DNA of 64,000 nt from Marinobacterium halophilum (GCF_003014615.1 NZ_PYGI01000004.1:62001-126000); one strand, 5' to 3'. Numbered from the stretch's first letter, positions 1 to 9,796 are shown. Numbers and translations are program-made. The notes: generated by a model not told the origin, from the sequence alone.

Positions 1-203
1 CAGGTCTTGCGCCTGTTTTTGCTGGCCAGCTTTTCCAGCCGATATTGCTCAAGCGGCTCCAGTAACGGCAAAACATCACGCTCTATAATTGCCCGAAACT
101 CATCCGACAAAGGACCGCTCGCTTCGGGTTTACGGTAAGCCGTGCCATTGGTAAGCTGTTTGACGGCCTCGAATGCTTGGAAAAAGGTTCTCAGCAAACT
201 CAT
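1..203 (-). CDS. DUF3137-like protein, N-terminal part (cut by window edge)
   Basis: Only the first 67 codons are inside the window; the frame is open to base 1. The visible protein begins MSLLRTFFQAFEAVKQL and is polar and helical, with no membrane segment yet. Its ATG overlaps the TGA of the upstream lemA gene (ATGA), so the two are almost certainly translated together. In many proteobacteria lemA is followed by a membrane protein of the DUF3137 family, and the N-terminal style fits, but too little is visible to assign the family from sequence alone. Position and coupling are the main support. Confidence 0.55.
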   Translation of the reverse strand, partial: MSLLRTFFQAFEAVKQLTNGTAYRKPEASGPLSDEFRAIIERDVLPLLEPLEQYRLEKLASKNRRKT

Positions 204-772
204 GATTTAAGAAAATCATCAGCGTTTATGGGTGCCCGGTCCGTCTCCGCGACCTCAAAAAACGGCATGGATTTCACCCCCATTGCAGCTGCAATCAACG
301 TACCAGGAAAGATTGTGATCGCATCCTTTAAACGACGTGCTGCCGCATTATAGCTGCGTCGCGCAGCAGAAATATGCTCTTCCACATCCGCATATACTCG
401 CTGAGCCTCAGCCATATTTTCTTGGGATTTTAGCTCGGGATAATTTTCGACCGCGACCATCAAGCCTGAGAGCTTCCCTTCCAAAGCCCCTTCCAACTCA
501 AACCGCTTTTCCGCATCCACACGATCAGATGACTCCGCCGCCTTGAGCACCTCGGTTCGCAAGCGAGTAACCTCGGTCAACAATGACTGCTCATGCTCCA
601 TGAAGCGCGAGGCTATCTTCAAAATATTGGGAATCAGATCGGTGCGTTTTTTCAGCTGAACATCAATGCCTGAAAACGCTTCTTCAGCCGCATTGCGGCG
701 AGACACTATAGTGGCGTACCAGAAATAGAACAGCAGCAAGACAGCGACAACAGCCGCGATGAGCCAACTCAT
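200..772 (-). CDS. lemA: LemA family protein
   Basis: 190-residue LemA family protein, normal length. One N-terminal membrane helix (about residues 3-22) is followed by a long alpha-helical domain containing the typical stretch AFSGIDVQLKKRTDLIPN and later YPELKSQENM and AARRSYNAAARRLKD. LemA proteins are membrane-anchored helical-bundle proteins of poorly known function, probably with the N-terminus outside the cytoplasm. The ATG at 772 is preferred because AAGGA lies 7 bases upstream; an ATG 33 bases further up has no ribosome binding site. The stop overlaps the start of the downstream gene, indicating a two-gene unit. Confidence 0.9.
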   Translation of the reverse strand: MSWLIAAVVAVLLLFYFWYATIVSRRNAAEEAFSGIDVQLKKRTDLIPNILKIASRFMEHEQSLLTEVTRLRTEVLKAAESSDRVDAEKRFELEGALEGKLSGLMVAVENYPELKSQENMAEAQRVYADVEEHISAARRSYNAAARRLKDAITIFPGTLIAAAMGVKSMPFFEVAETDRAPINADDFLKS

Positions 773-888
773 GACAACATCCTTGTTCAGATGGGTGAAG
801 GACATACAAGACTAGAGCCTGCACCAAAATGGTGTCAAGTTCTTTGCACAGACCCTCTACCCAACTATTTTTCTCACCACGCAGATAC

Positions 889-917
889 AAAAAAGCCCAT
901 GATTTCACGGGCTTTTT
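889..917 (-). terminator. rho-independent terminator after guaA
   Basis: Inverted repeat AAAAAAGCCC / GGGCTTTTT around a 10-base loop, 41 bases past the guaA stop. On the minus strand the stem is followed by six T residues. The near symmetry of the A and T tracts means it could also act on the plus strand. Confidence 0.8.
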
Positions 918-957
918 AAGTTCATCGCAGCCTTAATAAGGTGCTTTTAATGACGCA

Positions 958-2538
958 TCATTCCCACTCAATCGTGGCCGGCGGCTTGCTGGATACGTCG
1001 TAGGTCACACGCGAGACCTTGGCAACCTCATTGATGATACGGCCGGAAACGGTTTCCAGCAGTTCATACGGCAGGTGCGCCCAGCGTGCGGTCATGAAGT
1101 CGATGGTTTCAACGGCACGCAGTGCAATAACGTACTCGTAGCGACGACCATCACCCACAACACCGACCGATTTCACCGGCAGGAATACGGCAAATGCCTG
1201 GCTGGTCTTGTGGTACCAGTCAGCCTTGTGCAGCTCTTCGATGAAGATCGCATCCGCTTCACGCAGGATATCGGCGTACTCTTTCTTCACTTCGCCGAGG
1301 ATACGTACACCCAGACCTGGGCCCGGGAACGGATGACGGTAGACCATGTCATACGGCAGACCCAGCTCCAGACCGATCTTGCGCACTTCATCCTTGAACA
1401 GCTCGCGCAGCGGCTCGACCAAATCGAACTTCATGTCTTCCGGCAAGCCACCCACGTTGTGATGCGACTTGATGACGTGCGCCTTGCCGGTTTTGGATGC
1501 GGCAGACTCGATTACGTCCGGGTAGATGGTGCCCTGCGCCAGGAAGCGGCAATCCTGCAGCTTTTCTGACTCATCATCGAACACTTCAATGAAGGTGTTA
1601 CCGATAATTTTACGCTTGGCTTCCGGGTCCGCTTCACCTTTCAAGCGGCCCAGGAACTGGTCTTCAGCGTTAACACGGATCACGTTCACGCCCATGTTGC
1701 GGGCAAACATCTCCATGACCTGAGTGCCTTCAGCCTTGCGCAGCAAGCCATTATCCACAAACACGCAGGTCAGCTTGTCACCGATCGCCTTGTGCAGCAG
1801 TGCTGCTACAACCGAAGAGTCGACACCACCGGACAGACCCAGCAACACCTTCTCATCACCCACCTGACGCTGAACTTTCTCGATCAGATCCTGAATGATA
1901 TTGGCAGCCGTCCACAAACCATCAGTACCGCACATCTCGCGTACGAAACGCTCAAGAATACGCAGGCCCTGTTTGGTATGGGTCACTTCCGGGTGGAACT
2001 GTACGCCGTACAGGTTACGCTTGGGATCGCACATCGCGGCAACCGGCGCTGAGTCGGTCGCGGCAATGACGTGGAAGCCTTCCGGCATCTCGGTGACCTT
2101 GTCACCATGACTCATCCAAACATCCAGCGACAGCGAGCCATTATTGGCAATGTGGTCTTCAATACCCTCCAGCAGACGGCTCGGGCTATCAGCCAGACGC
2201 ACACGGGCATAACCGAATTCACGCTTGTCGGAGCTGCTAACCTTGCCGCCCAACTGTTCGGCCATGGTCTGCATGCCGTAGCAAATACCGAGAACCGGCA
2301 CGTCCATCTCGAACACGCACTCAGGTGCGCGCGGAGAGTCCAGTTCAGTCACGGACTCGGGTCCGCCTGCCAGAATGATGCCGTTGGGGGCAAATTCACG
2401 AATCGCCGCCTCATCCATATCAAAGGCATGGATCTCGGAGTAGACCCCGATTTCGCGCACCCGGCGGGCAATCAGCTGGGTGTACTGGGAACCGAAATCC
2501 AAAATCAGGATGCGTTGCGCGTGAATGTCTTTGCTCAT
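958..2538 (-). CDS. guaA: GMP synthase (glutamine-hydrolysing)
   Basis: Converts XMP to GMP using ATP and glutamine, the last step of guanine nucleotide synthesis; cytosolic homodimer. The 526-residue protein has the expected two parts. The N-terminal class I glutamine amidotransferase has C86 in GICYG and H182/E184 in FHPE. The ATP pyrophosphatase domain has the PP-loop SGGVDSS at 236-242, followed by the C-terminal dimerisation domain ending in PPATIEWE. The frame extends 15 codons upstream, but [16 protein letters not shown] matches the family start and has GGAG 9 bases upstream. It lies downstream of guaB in the same direction, separated by a hairpin terminator, so it may be partly uncoupled from guaB. 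Confidence 0.98.
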   Translation of the reverse strand: MSKDIHAQRILILDFGSQYTQLIARRVREIGVYSEIHAFDMDEAAIREFAPNGIILAGGPESVTELDSPRAPECVFEMDVPVLGICYGMQTMAEQLGGKVSSSDKREFGYARVRLADSPSRLLEGIEDHIANNGSLSLDVWMSHGDKVTEMPEGFHVIAATDSAPVAAMCDPKRNLYGVQFHPEVTHTKQGLRILERFVREMCGTDGLWTAANIIQDLIEKVQRQVGDEKVLLGLSGGVDSSVVAALLHKAIGDKLTCVFVDNGLLRKAEGTQVMEMFARNMGVNVIRVNAEDQFLGRLKGEADPEAKRKIIGNTFIEVFDDESEKLQDCRFLAQGTIYPDVIESAASKTGKAHVIKSHHNVGGLPEDMKFDLVEPLRELFKDEVRKIGLELGLPYDMVYRHPFPGPGLGVRILGEVKKEYADILREADAIFIEELHKADWYHKTSQAFAVFLPVKSVGVVGDGRRYEYVIALRAVETIDFMTARWAHLPYELLETVSGRIINEVAKVSRVTYDVSSKPPATIEWE

Positions 2539-2581
2539 ACTCAGTGACTCCACCGAATGCTGGCCGCCAGGCGGCGCAAAC

Positions 2582-2608
2582 AAAAAGTGGGGCAGTCAGA
2601 CGCCCCAC
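2582..2608 (-). terminator. terminator or attenuator between guaB and guaA
   Basis: Perfect 7-bp stem GTGGGGC/GCCCCAC (2587-2593 with 2602-2608), followed on the minus strand by TTTTT. It sits 24 bases past the guaB stop and 43 bases before the guaA start, so it would reduce or condition transcription of guaA from the guaB promoter. Confidence 0.75.
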
Positions 2609-2632
2609 TCTATTGGTTAGTGATTAATGTGT

Positions 2633-4102
2633 TCAGCCCACACGGTAGTTGGGCGCTTCCTTGGTAATGCTGACATCGTGCACGTGGCTTTCCGTAATAC
2701 CGGCACTGGTGATGCGGACAAACTTGGGCTTGTTACGCATCTCTTCAATCGTCGCGCAGCCGGTGTAACCCATGGAGGCACGCAGGCCACCCATCAACTG
2801 GTGCACAACACCCGCCATCGGCCCCTTGCAGGGCACACGACCTTCGATACCTTCCGGCACCAGCTTCTCGGCACCGTCTTTGGCATCCTGGAAGTAGCGG
2901 TCGGATGAACCGGTCAAGCCGGACATCGCACCCAGCGATCCCATGCCACGATAGGACTTGAACGCACGGCCCTGATACAGCTCGACTTCGCCGGGCGCTT
3001 CATCAGTACCCGCCAGCATGGAACCTACCATGACCGCAGACGCACCGGCCGCAATTGCCTTGGAGAAGTCGCCAGAGAAACGGACGCCGCCATCAGCGAT
3101 CAACGGGACACCATGCTCACGCAATGCCGCCGCCACGTTGGCAATCGCAGAAATCTGCGGTACACCAACACCAGCCACAATACGCGTGGTACAGATGGAA
3201 CCGGGGCCGATACCGACCTTAACGCCGTCTGCGCCGGCTTCAGCCAGCGCCACCGCTGCTTCGGCTGTGGCAATGTTACCGCCGACAACCTGTACCTGCG
3301 GGAAGTTCTGTTTCACCCAGGAAACGCGATCAATTACGCCCTTGGAGTGGCCATGTGCCGTATCGACCACAATCAGGTCAACACCCGCTGCAACCAGTGC
3401 CGCCACGCGGTCCGGCGTTTCCGGACCCGTACCCACTGCAGCACCGACAATCAGGCGACCCTGGCTGTCTTTTGCCGCATACGGGAACGCCTGCGCTTTG
3501 CTGATATCCTTGACGGTCATCATGCCACGCAGAGTAAAGGCGTCGTCCACCAGCAGAATTTTTTCAATGCGATGCAGACGCAACAGGTCACGGATCACTT
3601 CCGGGTCTTCACCCTCAGGCGCCGTTACCAAACGATCTTTCGGCGTCATGATAGTAGACACTTTCGCATCCAGATCATGTTCGAAACGAACGTCGCGGCT
3701 AGTGACGATACCGACCAGCTCGCCGTTATCCACAACCGGGAAACCGGAGAAACTCAGCTTTCGCGACAGCTCGATGATATCACGCACCGTGGTATCGGAG
3801 CTGCAAGTCACGGGGTCCGTAACCACACCAGACTCGAACTTCTTCACCCGGCGCACTTCTTCCGCCTGCTGTTCGAGGGTGAGATTCTTATGGATGATAC
3901 CGATACCACCTTCCTGCGCCATGGCAATTGCCAGGCGGGATTCGGTGACCGTATCCATCGCCGCCGAGACCAGCGGAATATTCAGTTCAATACCCTTGGT
4001 CAGGCGGGTTTTCAGTGAGACGTCCTTCGGGAGCACTTCCGAGTACCCCGGAACCAGCAAAACATCATCAAAGGTGAGCGCTTCTTCAACGATTCGCAAC
4101 AT
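2633..4102 (-). CDS. guaB: inosine-5'-monophosphate dehydrogenase
   Basis: Oxidises IMP to XMP with NAD+, the committed step to guanine nucleotides; cytosolic tetramer. The 489-residue protein matches E. coli GuaB in length. The TIM barrel contains the catalytic cysteine C304 in GPGSICTTR, and a tandem CBS (Bateman) module is inserted at about residues 93-202. The start [16 protein letters not shown] is the family start; the frame is open 25 codons further upstream but there it would overlap the promoter. A good sigma-70 promoter lies directly upstream. guaA follows in the same direction. Confidence 0.98.
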   Translation of the reverse strand: MLRIVEEALTFDDVLLVPGYSEVLPKDVSLKTRLTKGIELNIPLVSAAMDTVTESRLAIAMAQEGGIGIIHKNLTLEQQAEEVRRVKKFESGVVTDPVTCSSDTTVRDIIELSRKLSFSGFPVVDNGELVGIVTSRDVRFEHDLDAKVSTIMTPKDRLVTAPEGEDPEVIRDLLRLHRIEKILLVDDAFTLRGMMTVKDISKAQAFPYAAKDSQGRLIVGAAVGTGPETPDRVAALVAAGVDLIVVDTAHGHSKGVIDRVSWVKQNFPQVQVVGGNIATAEAAVALAEAGADGVKVGIGPGSICTTRIVAGVGVPQISAIANVAAALREHGVPLIADGGVRFSGDFSKAIAAGASAVMVGSMLAGTDEAPGEVELYQGRAFKSYRGMGSLGAMSGLTGSSDRYFQDAKDGAEKLVPEGIEGRVPCKGPMAGVVHQLMGGLRASMGYTGCATIEEMRNKPKFVRITSAGITESHVHDVSITKEAPNYRVG

Positions 4103-4141
4103 ACTGAACCAGCCCGTTTTCTGTGAAAAATTAAACCGGAA

Positions 4142-4170
4142 ATTATACACAAAACCTGCCCGCACAACAA
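4142..4170 (-). promoter_or_regulatory. sigma-70 promoter of guaB
   Basis: On the minus strand a -35 hexamer TTGTTG (4165-4170) is separated by 17 bases from a perfect -10 TATAAT (4142-4147). Transcription would start near 4135, giving a leader of about 30 bases. I saw no PurR-like palindrome here. Confidence 0.7.
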
Positions 4171-4221
4171 TCAACAATGAATGTGGATGCCATAATTAAC
4201 AGGGTCATTTAAGATGGTCGC

Positions 4222-5568
4222 ATGAACACACTCACGCCATCCCAAAATCGCAACGCGATCAGCGTCAGCGAGCTCAACCGTCAGGTCAAGTCACTGCTGG
4301 AACATTCCTTCATGACCGTGCAGATTGAAGGTGAAATCAGCAACCTGGCACGCCCCTCTTCCGGACACTGGTACTTCACCCTCAAGGATGATCGCGCCCA
4401 GGTACGCTGCGCCATGTTCCGCGGCCGTAACCAGCAGGTACGCTTTCGCCCCAAGGAAGGCGATCAGGTGACCGTACTGGCCAAGGTCAGCCTGTACGAG
4501 GGGCGCGGCGACTTCCAGCTGATCTGTGAACAGATGCAGGAAAGCGGACAGGGGCGCCTGCAGCAGGCCTTCGAACGCCTCAAGTTGCAGCTGGCCCAGG
4601 AAGGGCTGTTCGACCAAGGGCGCAAACGCGCCCTGCCCAGCCCCCCGCGCCATATCGGTGTCATTACCTCGCCGACCGGCGCTGCAATTCACGACATTCT
4701 GCAGGTGTTGGCACGCCGCTGCCCGAGCCTGCCGGTCGCCCTGTACCCAACGGCCGTGCAAGGTGCCGAGGCCGCGAGCCAAATTGTCCGCGCGATCCAG
4801 CTGGCCAACCGTGATCAGCGCTGCGACGCCCTTATTGTTGGCCGTGGCGGCGGCTCGTTGGAAGATCTGTGGCCATTTAACGAGGAGATCGTTGCTCGCG
4901 CCATTGCGGCATCGACCATTCCGATCGTTTCAGCTGTCGGTCACGAAGTGGATATTTCCATCAGCGACCTGGTTGCAGACCTGCGTGCACCGACACCCTC
5001 TGCCGCTGCCGAGTTGCTCAGTCCGGACCAGGCTGCACTCCACCTGCACCTGGCGACACTCCGACAACGCCTGACCCGGCTGACACAACGCTACCTGGCC
5101 CAGCACAGCACCCGCCTGGCACACCTGCGTGCGCGCTTGCGTCACCCGGGTGAACGCCTGCGCGAGCAGTCTCAACGACTGGATCAGCTGGAATTACGCC
5201 TGCATCGAGCACTGCAACAGCGGTTGCAACAACGCCACGTACGCCTGACCGAACTGCATAATCGCTTGCAGCGCTGCTCACCCTCGCGCCTGTTGCTGCA
5301 GAAGCAGCAACAACTGCAACCACTGCAGCAACGCCTGCACAACGGCATCACCCTGCTGCTGCAACAACGTCGGCAACTGCTGCAATTTCAGGCCCGCCAG
5401 CTACAGGGCGTCAGCCCGCTGGCTACGCTGGAGCGTGGCTACGCCATCGTACAGAACGAGCAGGGACAGGCCATTACTCGACAGGAACAGGTCACACCGG
5501 GCGAAACCATCAGCGCCCGCCTGCATGAGGGCATGCTGATCTGCACTGTCGACCGGTACGCAGACTGA
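4222..5568 (+). CDS. xseA: exodeoxyribonuclease VII large subunit
   Basis: Large subunit of exonuclease VII, which degrades single-stranded DNA to oligonucleotides and acts with XseB. At 448 residues it is close to the E. coli length. The N-terminal OB-fold (about 12-105) binds single-stranded DNA. The central catalytic domain includes [15 protein letters not shown] and the [17 protein letters not shown] stretch, followed by [28 protein letters not shown] long glutamine-rich coiled coil occupies about 270-400, and the C-terminus has the usual LERGYAIV motif. Divergent from guaB. xseB is not in this window. Confidence 0.97.
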   Translation: MNTLTPSQNRNAISVSELNRQVKSLLEHSFMTVQIEGEISNLARPSSGHWYFTLKDDRAQVRCAMFRGRNQQVRFRPKEGDQVTVLAKVSLYEGRGDFQLICEQMQESGQGRLQQAFERLKLQLAQEGLFDQGRKRALPSPPRHIGVITSPTGAAIHDILQVLARRCPSLPVALYPTAVQGAEAASQIVRAIQLANRDQRCDALIVGRGGGSLEDLWPFNEEIVARAIAASTIPIVSAVGHEVDISISDLVADLRAPTPSAAAELLSPDQAALHLHLATLRQRLTRLTQRYLAQHSTRLAHLRARLRHPGERLREQSQRLDQLELRLHRALQQRLQQRHVRLTELHNRLQRCSPSRLLLQKQQQLQPLQQRLHNGITLLLQQRRQLLQFQARQLQGVSPLATLERGYAIVQNEQGQAITRQEQVTPGETISARLHEGMLICTVDRYAD

Positions 5569-5634
5569 TCGGTGCCGCCAGCTGTGGTACGATCACAGCC
5601 CTTTGCGATCAACCCAACAACACAGGCAAACTTC

Positions 5635-6261
5635 ATGTCAGAACAGGTTTTTGAAACAACCGAACAGCGCGCCAGCTACGGCATCGGCCGTCAGATGGGC
5701 GACCAGCTGGCTCAGGGCAGCTTCGACGGTGTCAACGTTGAATCCGTGGTTTCCGGTCTGCGTGACTCCTTCCATGGTGAAGCCCTGCGTGTTCCGGCCG
5801 AACAGATTCAGGCTGCGTTCAACGAGATCACTCAGCGCATGCGCGAAGCTCAGGAAGCCCAGGCCAAAGAAGCCGCCGCTGCCGGCGAACAGTTCCTGGC
5901 CGACAACGCGGTTCGCACTGGCGTCGTCACCCTGGAATCCGGTCTGCAGTACGAAATTATTACTGCCGGTGAAGAAAACGGTGAGCACCCGACCGCTCAG
6001 AGCAAGGTGCGCACGCACTATCACGGCACCTTCACCGACGGTAAGGTCTTCGACAGTTCATACGATCGCGGCCAGCCGGCCGAATTCCCGGTCGGCGGCG
6101 TGATTGCCGGCTGGACCGAAGCCCTGCAGCTGATGACCAAAGGTGCCAAATGGCGTCTGTACGTTCCTTACCAGCTGGCTTACGGTGCTCAGGGCTCACC
6201 GGGCGGCATCCCGCCTTACTCAACGCTGGTCTTTGATGTCGAACTGCTCGATATCATCTGA
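5635..6261 (+). CDS. fklB: FKBP-type peptidyl-prolyl cis-trans isomerase
   Basis: 208-residue FklB/Mip-type prolyl isomerase. The N-terminal helical dimerisation domain contains ASYGIGRQMGDQLA and a long charged helix. The C-terminal FKBP domain (about 100-208) contains the active-site stretches VFDSSYDRGQPAEFPV and GGVIAGWTEAL, then IPPYSTLVFDVELL. No signal peptide is present, so it is probably cytoplasmic like E. coli FklB (206 residues). The frame is open 21 codons upstream of MSEQVFETTEQ, but homologues start here. Confidence 0.93.
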   Translation: MSEQVFETTEQRASYGIGRQMGDQLAQGSFDGVNVESVVSGLRDSFHGEALRVPAEQIQAAFNEITQRMREAQEAQAKEAAAAGEQFLADNAVRTGVVTLESGLQYEIITAGEENGEHPTAQSKVRTHYHGTFTDGKVFDSSYDRGQPAEFPVGGVIAGWTEALQLMTKGAKWRLYVPYQLAYGAQGSPGGIPPYSTLVFDVELLDII

Positions 6262-6268
6262 TCCATCC

Positions 6269-6288
6269 GGGGTGCCTGCGGGCACCCC
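6269..6288 (+). terminator. GC-rich hairpin after fklB
   Basis: Perfect 8-bp stem GGGGTGCC/GGCACCCC with a 4-base loop, 7 bases past the fklB stop. No T-run follows, so it may be a weak terminator or an RNA-stabilising hairpin in front of ybfF. Confidence 0.45.
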
Positions 6289-6310
6289 GCTTGCCCGAGA
6301 GAGTCTTATC

Positions 6311-7075
6311 ATGTTGCTGCACTTTCAACGCCACGGCCAAGGCGAGCCGCTGGTCATTCTGCACGGTCTGTTCGGTACGCTGGATAACTGGGGTGCCCAG
6401 ACCAAGGCACTAAGCGAACATTTCGACGTAATTGCAGCTGACCTGCGCAACCACGGCCGCTCACCTCATACCGATGAGATGAATTACGCAGCCATGAGTC
6501 AGGACCTGCTGGACCTGCTGGATCACCTGCAGCTAAAGCGCATCAACCTGATGGGACACTCCATGGGCGGCAAGGCCGCCATGCAGTTCGCACTGGATCA
6601 TCCCGAACGGGTCGCACGCCTGATCGTGGTGGACATCGCGCCGGTGACCTATACCGCCCGCCATAACGATGTCATCACCGGCCTCAAGCAGATCGACCTG
6701 GCAACACTGAAAAGCCGTGGCGATGCCGACCGCATTCTTGCCGAGCACGTTGATTCCGTCGCTACCCGTGCATTTCTGTTGAAAAACCTCTACCGCAACC
6801 AGGACAAACAGTTCGCGTGGCGGATGAACCTGCCGGTGCTGGAACAGCATTACGCCGAGATCGGCGCCGCCCCAAAAGGTGAGGCCTACACCGGCCCGGT
6901 ACTGTTCATTAAGGGTGGGGATTCAGACTACCTGCAGGCAGAACACCAGCAGCCGATTCAACAGCTATTCCCGACGGCAGGTTTCAAGATCATTGCCGGT
7001 GCCGGTCATCTGCCGCACGTGGAAAAACCGACCGCATTTACCCGGCTGGTGGAAAAGTTTCTGGCTGATAACTGA
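6311..7075 (+). CDS. ybfF: alpha/beta hydrolase (YbfF-type esterase)
   Basis: 254-residue alpha/beta hydrolase, the same length as E. coli YbfF, an esterase of acyl-CoA and short acyl esters. Visible features are the oxyanion loop LHGLFGTLDNW, the nucleophile elbow GHSMGG with S84, an acid residue in GGDSDYL (about 203-207) and the catalytic histidine H233 in AGHLPHVEKP. No signal peptide. The chosen ATG follows GAGAGAG; the open frame extends upstream through fklB but that part has no family support. It is codirectional with fklB and convergent with the SprA-like gene. Confidence 0.88.
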   Translation: MLLHFQRHGQGEPLVILHGLFGTLDNWGAQTKALSEHFDVIAADLRNHGRSPHTDEMNYAAMSQDLLDLLDHLQLKRINLMGHSMGGKAAMQFALDHPERVARLIVVDIAPVTYTARHNDVITGLKQIDLATLKSRGDADRILAEHVDSVATRAFLLKNLYRNQDKQFAWRMNLPVLEQHYAEIGAAPKGEAYTGPVLFIKGGDSDYLQAEHQQPIQQLFPTAGFKIIAGAGHLPHVEKPTAFTRLVEKFLADN

Positions 7076-7090
7076 TGCGAGAGGGGGCGT

Positions 7091-7909
7091 TCAGGCCTGA
7101 AGGCTGAACAGTGAACCGGGAGGATACATGCGGTTGTAGGCACCGCTGTTGATCAGTTGTTGCTGCACCACATTCAACCCGCCCTGCTCCGGTGTCTCAC
7201 GTCCACGCGAATCAGACTCTGCAGAGCGATTACCCGCCGCCGCTTGCGTTACGCCGGTAGTATTCGGTTCATCGGCGGCAGCGGACTCATCCACAGCACC
7301 GACCTCTTCCGCATCACCTTCGTCGTCCGCAGGCTCACTTTCTTCCAGCTTGGCCAGCTCGGCACGAGCCTCAGACGCCATCGCCCGCGCACTGGCAGCC
7401 ACACGGTAATCCTGGGATGACGGCTCAGCCGGTGCCATGGCAGCACGTACGATCGCATCGGCTTTTTCCAGCGTCGCCTGAGGGCTGTCACTCACCGCCG
7501 AGGTATCGATGCTGACTTCACCACCCACCGCGTACATGCGACCATCCGGTCCACGCTGGTAGCTGTAAGAAACGGCACCGGTATGACCACCGCCAGCGGC
7601 CTGGTGCGCCATTTCATGCTGCCGTACTTCAAGATCACGGGCGCTGAGTTCACGCAGAATCTGCTGATCCTGCTGTTGCTGAGCCGCATCAGAAGAGCTA
7701 GTTGCCGGCGTACGATCACGACGCGAAGCCTCTTCCGGCTCGCGCCCCGGCGATGCTTCGCTGCTGGCATTCGTACCCGGCAGCTCAGTGCGTGCAGTCG
7801 CCGGGTCTGTGGCCTGTGCACCGTCCGCAGACGCTACACGACCATAGCTATTACTGCCGCTTGCGATAACAGCTATGGGAGATGGCGAGATGCTGCTCAG
7901 TGCAGACAT
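7091..7909 (-). CDS. SprA-family protein with putative zinc metallopeptidase motif
   Basis: 272-residue protein. The N-terminal 90 residues are low-complexity and polar (Ser/Ala/Glu/Gln rich). A compact conserved core follows: ELSARDLEVRQHEMAHQAAG with an HExxH motif (H98, E99, H102), then the glycine-rich stretch SYSYQRGPDGRMYAVGGEVSID. This matches the SprA-related family, proposed as putative metallopeptidases but not characterised to my knowledge. The C-terminal third is acidic and low-complexity. No signal peptide or membrane helix. The ribosome binding site is weak. It is downstream of a small unknown gene in the same direction, 25 bases away. Confidence 0.75.
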   Translation of the reverse strand: MSALSSISPSPIAVIASGSNSYGRVASADGAQATDPATARTELPGTNASSEASPGREPEEASRRDRTPATSSSDAAQQQQDQQILRELSARDLEVRQHEMAHQAAGGGHTGAVSYSYQRGPDGRMYAVGGEVSIDTSAVSDSPQATLEKADAIVRAAMAPAEPSSQDYRVAASARAMASEARAELAKLEESEPADDEGDAEEVGAVDESAAADEPNTTGVTQAAAGNRSAESDSRGRETPEQGGLNVVQQQLINSGAYNRMYPPGSLFSLQA

Positions 7910-7934
7910 GAATGCAGGCTCATGATGAGGTTAT

Positions 7935-8180
7935 TCAGACACGGGTATCGATCAGATTGCCCAACACTTCGTCGGTCTGATTAACCACCTTGGTGGCTGC
8001 TGCCTCGGTTGCCTGATCAACGCTGGTCTGAGCGACAGAGGCGTTCACTTCCCGGCCGGAAGCCAATTCAGCGGAATCGGCACGACCCGCGCCCTGAGCA
8101 TCACCGGAGACCTTGGGCGTATTATCCAGAGTACGGTTGACGCTGAACATGCCGCTGTTCTGAGCTGAGGTTATATTCAT
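7935..8180 (-). CDS. small conserved protein of unknown function
   Basis: 81-residue polar protein starting MNITSAQNSGMFSVNRTLD and ending DEVLGNLIDTRV. The start is well supported by GGAGGG 6 bases upstream; the frame is open ten codons further. The N-terminus and the C-terminal helix resemble short proteins seen near flagellar or secreted-protein genes in pseudomonads, but I cannot name a family. No signal peptide or membrane helix. Its own promoter is likely (see 8277-8305), and the SprA-like gene follows, so the two may form a unit. Confidence 0.6.
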   Translation of the reverse strand: MNITSAQNSGMFSVNRTLDNTPKVSGDAQGAGRADSAELASGREVNASVAQTSVDQATEAAATKVVNQTDEVLGNLIDTRV

Positions 8181-8276
8181 GGTAAACCCTCCATCGATCC
8201 TTGGGGCCAATCGACTGCCGACTGCCTGAACGGAAAAAGAGCTCTGTTCAAACCATCAACAATCCTAATTAGGGCC

Positions 8277-8305
8277 AGTATAGATCAAGCGCCGCAACTG
8301 GTCAC
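8277..8305 (-). promoter_or_regulatory. candidate promoter for the small gene and SprA-like gene
   Basis: Minus-strand GTGACC (8300-8305), a 17-base spacer, then TATACT (8277-8282). A 10-bp palindrome CCTAATTAGG lies at 8264-8273, near the expected transcription start. The elements sit just past the bioD stop, so this would be an internal promoter after the bio operon. Confidence 0.45.
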
Positions 8306-8308
8306 TTT

Positions 8309-8995
8309 TTACTCACCCCATAGCGCACTCAGATCAAGATGGTCGGCGGCAGCATCGGCTGTCGGCTCTTCCAGCCAGGGCACTCGTCCCAACAACGGTG
8401 CGCGGAACAGGCGCTCCAGCGTCGCCAGATTTTCGTCCGGGCAGCTCATGTCGGGATCGACATGGTTTGCCACCCAGCCGACCAGACGCAGACCGTCACG
8501 GGCAATCGCTTCGGCGGTCAGAATAGCGTGGTTAATGCAGCCCAGCTTCATGCCAACCACCAGAATGACATCCAGTTCCAGCAATTGCGGCAACCGCGCC
8601 AGGCTTTCACGCGTGTTCAATGGCACGCGCCAGCCACCGGCCCCCTCAACCAGCACCAGGTCCGCCGGCTGCATCATGGCTCCGCGGCAATAGGCCGCCA
8701 GCCGATCAGCCGTTAAGGCCCGCCCTTCCTGCTCGGCCGCGATATGCGGTGCAATCGGTGGGGCAAAGGCGACCGGATTGATCTGTTCGTAACTAAGCTT
8801 AATGCTGGCGGCTTGTTGCAGCTGCAGCGCATCGGCATTGCGCAACCCGTCCGGGGTCTGCTCGCAACCTGCCGCAACCGGCTTCAGGCCGACCGTTTTC
8901 AGCCCCTGTCGGTTCGCAGCGGTCAGCAAACCGGCGGTCACCAGTGTCTTGCCGGCATCGGTATCGGTACCGGCGATAAAGAAACGCTTTTTCAC
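8309..8995 (-). CDS. bioD: dethiobiotin synthetase
   Basis: Carboxylates 7,8-diaminopelargonate with ATP to form dethiobiotin, the penultimate step of biotin synthesis. The 228-residue protein has the P-loop at the N-terminus, FIAGTDTDAGKTLVTAGL, with the family-specific T-x-x-G-K-T form, and the later VEGAGGWRVPLN motif. It is the last gene of bioB-F-H-C-D, starting 9 bases after the bioC stop. Confidence 0.96.
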   Translation of the reverse strand: MKKRFFIAGTDTDAGKTLVTAGLLTAANRQGLKTVGLKPVAAGCEQTPDGLRNADALQLQQAASIKLSYEQINPVAFAPPIAPHIAAEQEGRALTADRLAAYCRGAMMQPADLVLVEGAGGWRVPLNTRESLARLPQLLELDVILVVGMKLGCINHAILTAEAIARDGLRLVGWVANHVDPDMSCPDENLATLERLFRAPLLGRVPWLEEPTADAAADHLDLSALWGE

Positions 8996-9004
8996 TGAGA
9001 CTCC

Positions 9005-9796
9005 TTATGCACTGGGCTCTTTGAACAATTCCAGATAATAGACTTCGTAGGTCGCCGGCAGCGCACCCTCAGGTAAACGCTGCTGCTCGTAGGCGTCCAG
9101 TAGCCGAATCAGGCGCTGACGGCTACTCAACCCCTGTTCACGGCGGCTGTTGACGTTGTGCGCCCCCAGGGCCTTGAGTTCGTGCATCAATTGTTGCAGT
9201 CGATCGTAATACAGCACCCGGTGTTCCACTTCGGTGCGCACCGGGCGCAAGCCGCGATTATGCGCCAGTAACTGATCCAGCGAAACGAAACCGTTCACAT
9301 GGACATCATCATCGACTGCAGCCCACGCGCGCTTGAGTTCATGCAGGGTGTCCGGCCCCAACGTGGCCAACAGACAGCGGCCACCCGGCTTCAGCACCCG
9401 CGCCAGCTCGGCGAGCAGACGGTCGGGACGTTCACACCACTGCACCGCCAGGCTCGACCAGATCAGCGCCACACTGGCATCGGCCAATGGCAACTGCTCG
9501 GCATCACCGCACAGGTAATGTGCAGCACTGACCGGCCGCTGCTCACGGGCAAAAGCCAACATGCCGTGGGCAAGATCCAGATGCAACAGCGGCGCGTCGG
9601 GATAATGCTCACGCAATGAGGGGGCTGCGTAGCCGGTGCCGCACCCCAAATCGAGCAAACAGCCATCGACGCGCTCAGGGAGCCAGCCCATCAACCGATC
9701 GGCGATGTCACGCTGCAACTGAGCCACGGAATCATAGCTCTGGGCGGCGCGACTGAAAGCCTGGGCAACCTTGCGTTTATCCCGCTGCATGCGCAT
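9005..9796 (-). CDS. bioC: malonyl-ACP O-methyltransferase
   Basis: SAM-dependent methyltransferase that methylates malonyl-ACP so that the fatty acid machinery can build the pimeloyl moiety of biotin. 263 residues. The N-terminus [22 protein letters not shown] is diagnostic for BioC, and motif I is LLDLGCGTGYAAPSL. The start overlaps bioH by 20 bases; an ATG two codons further in (9790) is equally possible. It lies between bioH and bioD, the standard order in gammaproteobacteria. Confidence 0.95.
   Translation of the reverse strand: MRMQRDKRKVAQAFSRAAQSYDSVAQLQRDIADRLMGWLPERVDGCLLDLGCGTGYAAPSLREHYPDAPLLHLDLAHGMLAFAREQRPVSAAHYLCGDAEQLPLADASVALIWSSLAVQWCERPDRLLAELARVLKPGGRCLLATLGPDTLHELKRAWAAVDDDVHVNGFVSLDQLLAHNRGLRPVRTEVEHRVLYYDRLQQLMHELKALGAHNVNSRREQGLSSRQRLIRLLDAYEQQRLPEGALPATYEVYYLELFKEPSA

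Noticed and set aside
3018-4199. 393-codon open frame on the plus strand opposite guaB
   Set aside because: Antisense to guaB; Ser/Thr/Arg-rich composition and no family resemblance.
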